A DNA stretch of 64,000 nucleotides from Nereocystis luetkeana (Eukaryota > Sar > Phaeophyceae > Laminariales > Laminariaceae). Position 1 is the first letter of the stretch. Each line of letters begins with the position of its first letter. The stretch spans positions 9,551,324 to 9,615,323 of the forward strand of contig JARUPZ010000024.1 in the NCBI GenBank assembly GCA_031213475.1. Reading direction: 5' to 3'. This document shows, piece after piece, positions 32,201 to 44,500 of this stretch. Below the pieces are notes generated by a model. It made no database searches and had not been told where the DNA came from. It saw only the letters and a program-made list of their open reading frames with translations. A program made the position numbers and the translations under genes.

Positions 32201-35200
32201 GGGCCCGGTCTCGGCTGCCCGATTCGACCCGACCTGACCCGCGAGGTTTTCGACCCGACCCGTGAATAGCCCTGCCCTTTTCGAGCTGGGGGATGACTGA
32301 AGCCATCGATCTGAAGCCGGGTCTCCGCGCTGTCCGACGGATGTAAGCCGTTTTTTTCTTCATACCAACGACGAAGCAGAGCCTTGTTGTACCGTATGCA
32401 GTCCAATGGTGCACACAGTTGACGATACCGAGGAATGCGACAACGAGTACAAATACCCGTACCACTTGCGCGAGAGCTACTGCACCTCATCGTATCAGCT
32501 CCCTAGGGCTTCTGTGAGCGAACACGAAAAGCTGTCTGTCCGTTCGTCCATCCGTCCGTCCGCCCTCACCCCCCTTCAGTGTCTACAAGACCACGGACAG
32601 TTGTTTTTCAATACTGCTCCAAACGGTTGACGCCCATACCGCACGCAGCGGAAATCGATAGCCCTCACGGAGACGGTCGGCATGAGCCAAACCCCACCTC
32701 CTGGGGTGCTGTGCGTCATGGGATCTCGGACACGAGCACCCGGGCTGCCCATGACCCACCCATGACCCAGCCATGACCCAGCCAGGGGAGGGGTGGCGGC
32801 GGCAGTGTTCCAGACATCCACACTGCTGTGTCCCCAGACATCTTGTTTGTCCACTCGATGGATTTTTGTTTTTGCTATATTTACGAATGCTAATACCAGG
32901 TACTGTCGTAACCATTCCCATTCGTAGTGGCATCTCACTTTAATCGCTCCAATGCCTCCGCCCTCTGGGTCGTGAACCACGGACGGAAATTAGGGCTGTC
33001 CATGAACCTCCTGTACAAAGTCTCCCACTGCACGTGCGCGAACGGCTGGAGAACAGAAGCGAGAGAAACGCAGCACCACCAGAAGCAGCAGTAGGATTAG
33101 CAGCAGCAGTACGATTAGCAGCATCCCAGTACAGAAGGGGGACAGGTGCAGTGCTGTGCAAGTATGCAACCTGCGAACGAATAGCAGTCACGTCACCAGA
33201 CTACTGTTGCAGGAGAGCAAAAAAACCCAATCAGTCGGGATTTACGTGGTCGCTTTCGACAGGGTATTACGAGTAGATACCAAAGATGAAGGCAAGGGTG
33301 CGCCAGGAGCGAATTAATGAAACCAGGCCATTGTTTGGGTCATACTATTGCTTGAGCCCCAAAGCTCGTGCAACCTCCACATCGCTGGGATTACTGTATC
33401 TAAAAAAAAAATCTAGCGGATATTGCTAAAACACGTTGATGTTTTTATTTCGTCCTTAGTGCTGAGTCGTCAAGTCGACTCTTGCTTCGCGTGTGACGGA
33501 GCACGGCATGTAGCAATGCCCTGCTGGACGTATTGTGTTGGGATGAGCTCGTACTGCTGTATTGTGCCGGACTACCCGGTTTCGGATACTTTTACTACTG
33601 CTACTATTTATAGTACAATATACTAGAAAGAGTACTGTAGTAGTACTAGTACTGCTACTGCCACTACTATGGCCTACCAGCAGCAGTAGTGCTATTAATA
33701 GTAGTACGACTACTGAAATACTTTATGTAAGTATTACTGCTGTAGTAGAACTACTGTCGTACTTGTACTGTTAACATTACCGCTACTACTACCACCACGA
33801 CTATTAATACTACCACCACTACTGCTACCACTAGAAATGTACCCGCACCTTTGGGGGGCCCGCGACAAACATCTCCGTGAGGAACTCTTCCTGGCCAAAC
33901 TTGGGCAGCAACACTTCTGCCTCCGTGTACACCGACATTCGTGCCAGCGCCTGCGACAAACACGTTGGAGTTGCGCGCGTTGGTGTTCATCTCCATGGTA
34001 ATACTGCACATGTTGGTGTTGATCTCGATGACGTTTGATGCTGCACAGCTGAGTGCTGACGTTGCACCATCGATGTTGACGTCGCATGTCTCCTAAAATA
34101 AAGAAACAATAGTGCGCACTACTAGGGGGGACCATAGTTAATACCTGGTAGGACCTATGGTGTCCACAAAACCCCATATATTTACTTAGTTTTAGTCACC
34201 ATATTTGGTCCTATTTACTAAGGTCCCCCGTAATACTACAAATAGCTCAACTCATTATAAATAGTACATAATTTCATCCACCCACACCCCCTAACTTTAA
34301 TACTACAGTAGTAGTACTTGTATATATATACAATAAATATATTTCATCCACCCATACCCCCTAATTTTCATAGCATATACAGTATACCTGGTATACATTT
34401 CATCCAGCCATTTGTTGTCTTTTTGTTCTTATTTTTCTGTTCTTGCCTGTGTTGTTGTGTTGTCGAACCCGGTACGCTGGCATTTCACCTGCTTGACACT
34501 TGAATTTGCGATTATTTTTTGTTTTTTGGTCTTCCTCTGTCACAGTCTGTGACCACAGAATCAGTATCTCTCTAGGATAAGGAATCAGGACAGACACTGG
34601 GTGTGCTGATGAAGCTGGGTAGAAAGGACGATTGAATGTGAAGATAACAACAACATACGAGGTACCCCATATGATTCAGATAATAAATAATTATCATGCA
34701 CCAATATCCCCAACCATTCTCTATGCATAGATAGGCATATCTACTATTAATATCTACCACAGCAGTAGTTTGATGACGTTGCACGTGTTGATGTTGGCAT
34801 TGCACGTATAAATCTTGAAGTTCCATATATAGACGTGGTTAATGCTGCGCGAGTCGCCTTTTCATTTTTCACACAAATACTTAGTATGTTGACAACGTTC
34901 ATATTGGCGTTGGTATTGCACATGTTGGTGTCGGTGATATTGCACATATTGGTGTCGGTGATGTTGCACGTATTGGGTGTTCATATCGCACACCTTTGTG
35001 ACATTATGATCGTGTTGACAGTAGTGTTGGTATTGGTGTTGCACTTGTTGGGCCGGCCAAAGATAAACGGCGTATCTACTGTAGTCCGCTTACCCTGTGT
35101 TGCCATGCCGACAGTGCCCGTGTTGGCTTTGCCCTCCGGAAATATCGGTCGAATGGCGACAAGAAGGATCTACATACCATAGTATACCATTTGGGTGATA

Positions 35201-38200
35201 CGAGAGCACGAGAAACGAGAGAGAGACGGAAGCCATGAGGCGAACAGAGACAGAGAGGGGGGGGGTGGGGGGGGGGAGGGGAAGAGGGAGAAGAAGGGTA
35301 AGGCATCAAGTATCGTGAATCCTCAAAGCGAGCGACATCTAAATAGACCAAATACCAACACCGATAATACAAGGCAGAGACAGACAGACATACAAGCAGA
35401 TACAAACAGGCAGAGACAGACATACAGGTGGGCAGACACACACAAACACACAAACAGGCAGGCAGGAACACAGGCTGGCAGGCAGACACCCATACAGCCA
35501 GTGAGTCAGAAAGGTAGCCATCGAGGCAGGTACTGGCAGACAAGACACACAGACGCGCAGACAGCCTCGAAAGGCAGCCCAAAAGATAGGCAAACAGGCA
35601 GGCAGACAGACAGACAGGCAGCCAGGCAAACAGACAGACAGACAGACATCCAGGCAACCAACCAGATACGCAATCAAACAAAAACACACCTCGTCAAGTC
35701 AGCAAAATGCCTCCTGAGGATGATGTCGTTGATGGCTCGAAGACTATCCTTCCACTGCCCCTTGGTCTCCAAGCCAACCTTCCCCTTAGAAACCTCCGCC
35801 TCTGCTGCTGCCGCCGCCGCTGCCACGACCCCGGCAAGGGGGGTGGGCGGGTGGCGGCCTTGGCCAGGTGTGGACACTGCTGCCGCTGCCACCGCTGCCG
35901 TCGCGGGGTTGTAAGGACTGCTCGGGTCTAGCAGCCGGGAGAGCACGGCCACGTCTGGAAGCATCACCTATTGATAGTAAAATAGTGCCCGGTGAATAGT
36001 ACAAGGGTAAATACTCCATACCTCTCACAGCAGACCACGGACTTATACTTCATTTCCTACCGTAGATATGTCGGGAAAAATATATTCCTGATCTCTTATT
36101 AACAATAGCATGATTTGTATGGTGTAGCGTATGTTGCCGCGTGGGAGCCGTATAATCCTGCATGCTTTAGCACGTGTGTTCTTGCTTGGATCTGCCCTAT
36201 AAGGCAAATCCTGCACAATCTCTAACAACGGCAGGTTAGGAACTAGATCATCTACTGTAGGCAGATAGATCAGATAGATCACGATCTATCCTACGGTAGG
36301 TGTGAAGTTTGAGCACGAGGAGCTACGGACGCGAAGACTATATACACCAAGAGACACGTATGATACGCACACACAAAAAAAAGGAAAAAATAACCAAACA
36401 AAAACACAACTCGCAAACTGAGAGTCATATATAGGCATATGAAAGTAAGTATGTAAGTATGTAAGCAAGTATGTGAGTATATAAGCATGTAAGTATGTAA
36501 GTATGTTTGTAGGCAACAAAGGAGGAGAAAACACGCACCGCGGTAAAACACAAGACAGCTCGAGACACAATGACACTCTTACGGGGGACCATAGTTAATA
36601 GGACCTATGGTATATACAAAAACCTACCTGTTATATATTTGCCTATTTTTACTAGAAATAGTTGGTCCCGTTTACTACGGTCCCCCGTAATAGCTAGAAG
36701 ACATACGACACACGCAACCCACACATGTAAAACAAGACACGGACACACCTACAACCAACATGCCACAGAACCTACCATCAACGAACACAGGTTGGCGACA
36801 GTTCTAATGCCGCTCACCGGCTGTTGTCTGGCTAAAAAAAAACAAGGGGCCCCCTTCGAGCTGGGTGAAGCAATATTTTACGGGATGTTACGACCGCCAA
36901 ACTCTGCGATACACATTCCGATAAAATATTGCAACCTTCCACCAACGCTCACAAGTGAAGTTGACGACAGTTACAACGTTTCTCACCGGCTGCTGCCTGG
37001 CGACGATTATCGGCTCGGTTGGTCGGTCATCCTGACCCACCACCTGCTCCAGGCTCGCCCCCGCTCTCACCACCCGCACCCGAACCGGAGGGGGACGCGC
37101 GGGAACCGTCCCCTCCTTTGCCGGGGTCGGGCAGTTCCGATTTCTGAGGAGCACGCGAGGATGCAAACCGAGGCAATGGAAGAAGGGCGAACATACGCTA
37201 TAAAAATATCGAGGAAGGAAGGCAAGAAGGAGAAAGGAAAGAGGCAAGAAGGGAAGAACCGAAACCGGAGCGACCCCACCATTCTACATCATACCTATAC
37301 CACTCCGTACCATACCCTGCAAAGCAATACCGTAACACGTACCTGATACTACATAATATTATACCTCACCACACCAAACCATAGCACCCCATACCTGGGG
37401 CTGCTGGGGATGTCGTCCGAGAGCTCCTTCTGTAGCTTTCGGAAAGTGGCCGTCCCAGCGTTGGAACTCCTCCCCGCCGCCCCCGGCAAAACGATCGCGT
37501 TAGGCCACCTGCGTCACGTACACCCAGTTCACCGAAAGCCAAAACAGAAAAAAAAAAAAATGTTTCTACGAGATACCTGGTACCAGTAACAGCAGAAGAG
37601 GTACCAGGCATCATACAACAAATACGTTAGGCTGTGAAGGATGCATCGTGCAAGAACAATGGAGGCCTTCGCCGTGGCGGGCTGACGCTCACCTGCGGCT
37701 TCGCGCATTACCCGTGCGCGTAATAGCCGACGACGCATCATGGACAAAAGCGAGGCCGTAAATGCAACAATAGTGCCAAGGAGGATAATGGAATAAATTA
37801 TACCGATTCAGAGGAATGGCAACAGAAACGTTCCTGGTTTTACCGGTACATGAAGTACAAACTGCAACTTACCGAGATAGCGTCCTGAGGAAGATGGGGT
37901 TGATAACGCCTAGCAGCATGCTGGGAAACCCATCGCTGGATTCCACTCCCACCACTGGTGCAGGCACCCCCAACACGGAAGATCTGAAGGACACATATAA
38001 ATGGTAACATGTTGTGGTATGGCATGGGATGTTATGGCAAGGTGTGGTGTGCTTGAGGCTGGCAGTGCCCAGTCCTATAAAAAACACGGGCATTTTATTT
38101 TGTCTATTAAGTTCATGCTGTTGCGGTTATTCTGACACATGACTCACCCCCACAGCTGCTGCTTGCTGACTTTGTCGTGAGCCGCCACGATGTCTCGGTA

Positions 38201-41200
38201 GTCCGGATCGAAGGTGGTGAAGTGAGGTCGGAAATCTCCTCCGAAGTAAACGGGGGATGCTAAGCTCACCTGCAAACGTCAGCAACAGCAACAACCGGGA
38301 GTGTAAAGTAGTAGTAGTAGTAGTAGTAGTACAGTAGTAGCAGTGGTATTCCGGGGGACCATAGTAAATAGGACCTACGGTAGACACAAAACCCCATTCA
38401 TTTCCCTATTTTTACTAACAATGTTTGGTCCTATTAACCATGGTCCCCCGTAATAGTAGAAGTAGAAGTATCAATAGTACAATAGTCGAAGTAGTGGAAG
38501 CATTATATTAATTACACAGCTTGATAGCAGTAGTAAGTAGGAGCACCCAGCAATTAATATCAACAATACGTACAGCAGTCTCGTAGTAGTAGGAGTAGCA
38601 GCAACAAACAGTAGTATTGATAGAAGTGATCTGAGTTGTAAAGATGGTGTACATGACACTTTAAGACCAGATAGGTTGACATACTTCGAACCTGGTACTT
38701 TATTCTTCAAAATGATACTACTCTACTCTGTAGCTTTTTGTACATGATACGACTGGGCGCCGTCACTGCAGATACAAAAGTAGATGGTACTCTAGTGCAA
38801 GCAGTAGCTACTGTCAACACCAAAAATAATACCCGCAGGGACACGATCCTACCAGGCCATCCATCATGTTCATCAGGCATTTGCTGGAGGCCGAACACAC
38901 ATGATCTCCAAACCATGGGTACACTACACTACACTACCAGGTAGATGATTTCAACTGCTGTAGATGACACGGCCCTACTTGATTGACACCGCCCTACTGC
39001 TGTCTGTAGATTGCTATCGCACATAGCTCACCATTCCGAGGATGGCCGCCGACGAGGCCCCAACGCTCGACCCCACCACCAGCGTCGGGGCGCCCGTGAT
39101 CACCAGCTCCCACAACAGCCACAGGTGCTCCACCAGCTTCTTCCCGAAGATACTGTACAGCCCGATGCTCTGGAACAGGCCCTGCTTAGACCGAAAACGG
39201 GCCTCGTCCGCCAGGAGCATCTCCGCAAAGGGGGATCGACCACCCTGCAAGTGGCTTTTTTCATTGGGAGGGAGGGACGGAGGGAGGGGATGGCGGGGGG
39301 CGGGTGCACTCGTGTCATGCACGACCGTAGTCGTATGAGGGGGGGGGCGGGTCGTGCTCATTGGTTGATCCGCCTCAGTCATTGGACCATTGACCACGCA
39401 TCCCTTTCCAGACGGAGGGGGGAGGGAGAGGATGGGGTGGGCGGGGTAAGGAGAAGGAGGCGGGTGTTTTTTTTTTTTCGGAGGTACCTATGAAATAACA
39501 GGACGATACGAAACGCCACAAAATCGCCACGAAACGATACGACACGAAACGGAGCATCACCAACCGACACGCCGCCCAACAACACAGGCTATAAAACCCT
39601 CCGTTAGTTGAGTTTACGTTGGTGGCTGATGCTACGCTTCTACTTTTCATTAAAAAAAAAAACGGACCTCGCGAAGCGATGGATGCTGACGTTCCTAGTG
39701 TGTTGGTGCTGTCCGTGCTGTCCGGGCTGGGCTCCGGCCTTACAGGCCTTGTTGATGCTGTTCGCGCTGAAAGCCGGTGGCCGCCCGTCCCGCTCCTCGT
39801 GTCCCGCCCCCGCCCCCGACACCACCACCACCATGCTGCTGCTGCTGCTGCTGCCGCCGCCGCCGCTGCCGCTGGCACCAGAAGTGTTCGCCGTCTTTTT
39901 TTGCCCCGCAGTGTCGTCGCCGCCCTTGCTCTCCTCCGTGCCCTTGCTCTGCCCCTTTCCATCTTCTCCACCCTTCTCTTCTTCTCTCGCTTCTCTTACG
40001 TCTTGAGCTTCTCGCGTTTCTGGCACTTCTCGCGATGCATCACCGCCGTCGGGGCCGCGGCCACCATTGCTGCCCCCCCCCCTGGCGTCAGCAGCAGTAG
40101 CGCTGCCCACCCTGACACCGGCCGCGGCGCTAGAACCCGGGAGACCGTCCTCGGGGCAAGCTAAGCGGTCGCGCTGACCGGTCTGCAAGGCACCCCCCGC
40201 CGCGCTGGCTGTGCCACCTCCGCAACCCTGTGCGCTTGAAAATACAACCGAAGTTTGAACCGGAGTAAGACTGCTTGATGCCACTGTTGCTGCTGCTGCT
40301 GCTGCTGCTGCTGGTGATTGTGGTGTTGCTGCTGCCGCGGAGGCTTCTCCTTTTCCTCCCCCTTCCCCCTGATTACCGTCGGTACCGCTTGTCTCAGTAG
40401 CACTAGCACCAGCACCACCTGCAGCTGCAGAGGCGCTCCCTGCTGATCGCACCGCTACCGCTGCCGAAGAGGGGGACGGAGAAGAGGTGACCGGCTTTCC
40501 CTCTAAAAAAACGCCGTCGCTCGACTCAGCCTTGAACCCCCTCGCCCCCTTTCCCTCCTCCTCCTCCTCCCCCTCCTCCTCCACCCCCCCCTCCCCCCCC
40601 TCCCCGCTCCTCCGTCCGGCCTCAATCGGTTTCACCGTCTGTGCTTCCACCGCCGCACGTACCGCCTTCTTATCCCCAGCGACACAACGGGAACCCTGCG
40701 CACTCATCCCATTACTCCCCCCATCACCACCACCACCACCATCCCCACCAACACCACCTTTCCTAACGGAAGCCCTTGTAGCCACAGCAACAGGGAACGC
40801 CGTCGAGCCATTGGGACCACGGTTCCCAGAAAGCCTGGAAAGCTTCCCAGGAGGCGTGGCGAACCCGGCAGGGGGGGGGACCGGGGCGTCCCAAGGGCTC
40901 TCCGGAGCGGAGGCGGCCCAGGCCCGCAACCCCAACAGCTTCAGCCCTCCCGATCTCGGTTTGGGCGTCTTGCTGGGTGAAACCGTGGCGGTTCGGGGGA
41001 GGGCGACGGAGCGCGTCGGAGAGAGGCTTGTTGCTCGAGCCCTGGCAGAAGAACCCTCCACCCGTGCTGCCGCCGCTACTGCCGCCGCCGCTGCTGCCGC
41101 CGCCGCTACTGCTGCCGCTGCTGCTGCTGCTGGTTGCTGTGATGGTGGTGCTTCTCCTGTTGCTGGTGATGATGGTTGTGATCGTGATGGTGACGGGGGC

Positions 41201-41509
41201 GAGGGGGGTGGTTGGGATTGGGCTCTTTTGGGGGGGGGGTGGTCGAAGCATGCCTCTTCCACTATTGGTGAGGAGGTGGCGCTACCGGTGGCACTATCAA
41301 GAGTGATTGCACTCGCGGTGGCGGCACTAGTAATAGCGGTGGCATTAGCGGGCGCGGTAGATGGCGCCGTTGTAGGCGTGCCGGTAGCGGCGGTGGAAGG
41401 CTCGGATGCCGCGTTAGCTTCTTCCAGTGGCGCCCCTCCTACAACGCCTGGGTAGGGCAAGCTCCGAGAAGAGGCACCGTCTTGTTGTTGCCCTTGTTGT
41501 CGCTGCTGC

Positions 41510-41543
<34 letters not shown>

Positions 41544-44500
41544 GCAGCAACCCTGCCGCCGTTGCTGCAGCCGCGAAAGCCGCATGCAGGGACGCAGCAG
41601 TGCCATCACCACCACCTGTAGGGCCACCCGCCCCCTGCCGCACTTCCAATAGCCCCGCCAAGGGGCCTTGCCCTTGCCCTTGCCCTTGTCCGTCCACAGT
41701 TCCCTCCTCCTCCGCAACCTCGCCCTGCCACCCCTCCTCCTCCCCGGCTCCCTGTCCCGGCAACACCTCCTCTTCCCCGTCCTGCTCCTCCAGTTGTTCT
41801 TCCTCGTCCTCCTCACTGTCTCGATCCGCGACGTAGTAGCAGCTCTGGGCTAGGTTGGAGCCGCCGGAACCGTCGAGGGCTAGGAGAGGCGGGTCGCCAT
41901 TCCTTGGGGTAGTTAGCCATGTCTAGCGACAAGCAGAGAATCAGAGAATCAAAGAGACAGCCAGATGTGCACACAAAAGACAAGCAGGCAAGCAGATGAG
42001 CAAAGCAGAGAAGACGGACCGCAGTAGAATAAAAGCAGACGAGCAGGTGGGTAAATAAGCGAAAAAGTAGAGAAGCAGATGTGTTGGGCATACAAACAGA
42101 CAAATAAATGGGCAATTGAGCATTCAACCAGAGGGTAAACGGATGGAGGGGGTGTACTCGATTGGAGATATGTACTCGAACTCATGCATGGCCGTAGTCG
42201 TATGATCATAGACCCTCGCATCCCTACAATGCGGGGACGGAGCACGTCGGGTTTTCACCGACCAGGCAGACATGCTTGCACCAAGCGCAAAGCGCCGTGA
42301 GGTGTCCCGCGAGTCGCATGAAGGGTTAGCTGCATCCTACTAAGAACCGCTTGTGAGGCGGATTTGCATATGGATGACAGGTTCAATGAGTTAATTTAAT
42401 TCCCGGTGTAGCCACTGCCAGAGAAAGCAATGGGAGTACTACGTAACTGCCTCTTGGGTGCCTTGCCATGAACACTACATTTGTGCGGAGTAAAGGTTCT
42501 TCAATTCGCACCAATGACCTAACTCGACCACCAGCTGTGGGCGACCACCAAAAAACAAACAAACAAAAAACGGTACCCTGATAGTCTAGCTCACGTAGTG
42601 AGCGGCATGTTTTACAGTGTCGTTGCCAACCGACGCCAACCCAACCTATAATAAAGGGATGGGGGGGGGGGGGTACTGGGGAGGGCACAGAGCGGGACGC
42701 TCGCCATTGCTCGTGTATACACTGCTGATGCTTCCGCTGCTTACAATAGTTGCTACAGGCCGTGGCTATGGCGCCGCCTTGGTGCCAATCGGATGCTACA
42801 CTACGTGTGTTTGTGGAACACGTCACAGCACCAGCAGTACATGCTTTGGAGTAGTACACTATACACACCATAGCTTCACACCAGCACAGCGCAGTACCCA
42901 CCATAAATAGCATTACCGCACTCTCTCACAGCAGTACAGTATCACACGACAGCATCATATACCCCCATTATGAGACCACACCACCACACCACACGGTTCA
43001 AGACAACACCCACGAAGTCCTCCCCAAAACAACCACACGCTGCCAAATAACACCCCACGAAGTCCCCCCCCCCCCCGGTCTATGGATCTATGTTCATACG
43101 ACTACGGCCATCCATGACCACGAGTAATGCCCCCCCCCACGAGGGGCTATGGCCATACGACTACGGTCATGCATGACACGAGTACACCCCCCACCCATCC
43201 CTCCCCCATAGGCCTTCCAAACATTTCCAAACCCTTCCAAACCCTTCGAAGACCTCACCTCGGACGGACTTTCGCAAATCACCGAAGCCAACGTCCCCGA
43301 TCCCAGAGAAGACTTGCTGTTGCGCACGACGCGGCTCCCAGAGCAGCGCCCGTTGTCGTCCTCGCCATCAATGGCCACCCGCAGCAGCCCCGGACTGCCC
43401 CCCGCCCCCGGCCAAAACACGCCACCAGCGCCACCACCACCACCGCCACCTCGAGTAGGAGAACCCGCTCCTGATAAACCCGTACTTTTTCCCCACTTCA
43501 CCTCCTCAGAGTTCAAGTCAGCGCGCTCGAGAGTTGAACCGTTAGGAGTTCCGCCGCCACCGCCACCGCCGCACCTTGGTGCGGCGAACTCGCCATAAGG
43601 TGGCCGTTCGCCCGGGATGACGTTACCCTCGTCGCGACCCGGGCCGGTCGAAGCAACGGTAACGCCGCCATTAACGGTTACAGAAACAGCGGTTTCATCG
43701 ACGCTGTTGCCGTTGCCGCTACCGTTAACGGTAACGCCTCCCACGGTTTCGCCGCGCACCCCGTTGACAGGTGTGGAGTTAGCGCTGCCGTCGGCGTTTA
43801 GCCTGAGGAGGTGGGGGTGGACGTGGGAATCCGTGCCTTCGGCATGGTCGTGCCCTCTGTCCGAGGGCGTGAAGCAGCTGCCGCTGCTGCCGCGACGAGA
43901 CCTGGTGCTGACCGGGCTGCACTGGGGGAAGTCGCAGCTGCCGCAGCCGCTCAGCGTCCGGGAGAGGCTCTTCACGCGAGCTCGTGGCCAAAGCGCGCAC
44001 AGATGGACCCCGCGGTGGTACCTGAAGTTTGACCAAGCATCACCACAATAGGATTACGAGAAACGATAGCTAGTGGGGGGAAACATGGACTCAGCACACT
44101 TGAATTTAAGGGGGGCATGATCGACTGACTTGACCGATTATTTTGACTTCCGGATTTGACTGATTTCAAATTTGAAATCGACTTGACTGACCACACTGGC
44201 TCACTTAGATTTGCCGGGCGGATTTGACTGGCTTATTTGACCGATCGATCCGACTGGCTGGTCGGACTAACTGATTTGACAGGTGGATTCACGTGGCTGG
44301 CGTGACGGACTGATTGGACTGCTGTATGACTTGATTCCCTGAATTGATTGACCAATATTTCAGACTTGGCTTAACTGATTTGGCTATTCGATTTGACTGG
44401 TTTGACTGACTGACCTGTACTGAGATGCCACCTGGGGAGGCATGTCGATATCGGGGACCTGAAACATGACGGTTTCGCTCAGGAAAGGGAGTGGGCACAG

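Larger units (their letters stand above)
40000..44021 (-). other. Low-complexity insertion inside the DENND6 protein (exons 6 and 7)
   Basis: Exons 44021-43259 (about 254 aa) and 41922-40000 (about 641 aa) encode Gly-, Ser-, Ala-, Gln- and acidic-rich sequence between the conserved upstream part (ending near QWPAPCPG...VMFQV) and the central DENN block (EHLWLLWELVI). Visible tracts are an acidic run near exon 7 start (EEDEEEQLEEQDGEEE), polyglutamine (forward about 41505-41545), polyalanine (about 41070-41135 and 40280-40320), and Gly-rich stretches. Such residues are absent from animal DENND6. Both exons are open for their whole length with matching phases, which supports translation. The antisense strand also holds long frames here, as expected from GC-rich triplet repeats. 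The exon 7 donor (AAGAC|GTAAGA) is the least certain splice site. Confidence 0.65.

Noticed and set aside
35076-35914. Long frames on both strands (203 and 239 codons)
   Set aside because: Both are driven by the CAGACAGG repeat. The true coding parts here are DENND6 exons 13 and 14 on the minus strand.
36570-37346. 258-codon plus-strand frame
   Set aside because: It begins inside MITE A copy 11 and runs antisense across DENND6 exon 12; no protein family or codon signal.
40487-41455. 322-codon plus-strand open frame
   Set aside because: It is antisense to DENND6 exon 7. Its Ser/Pro/Ala content mirrors the GC-rich triplet repeats of the sense strand, and it has no conserved motif.
43617-44051. 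144-codon plus-strand frame
   Set aside because: Antisense to DENND6 exon 6; no motif.
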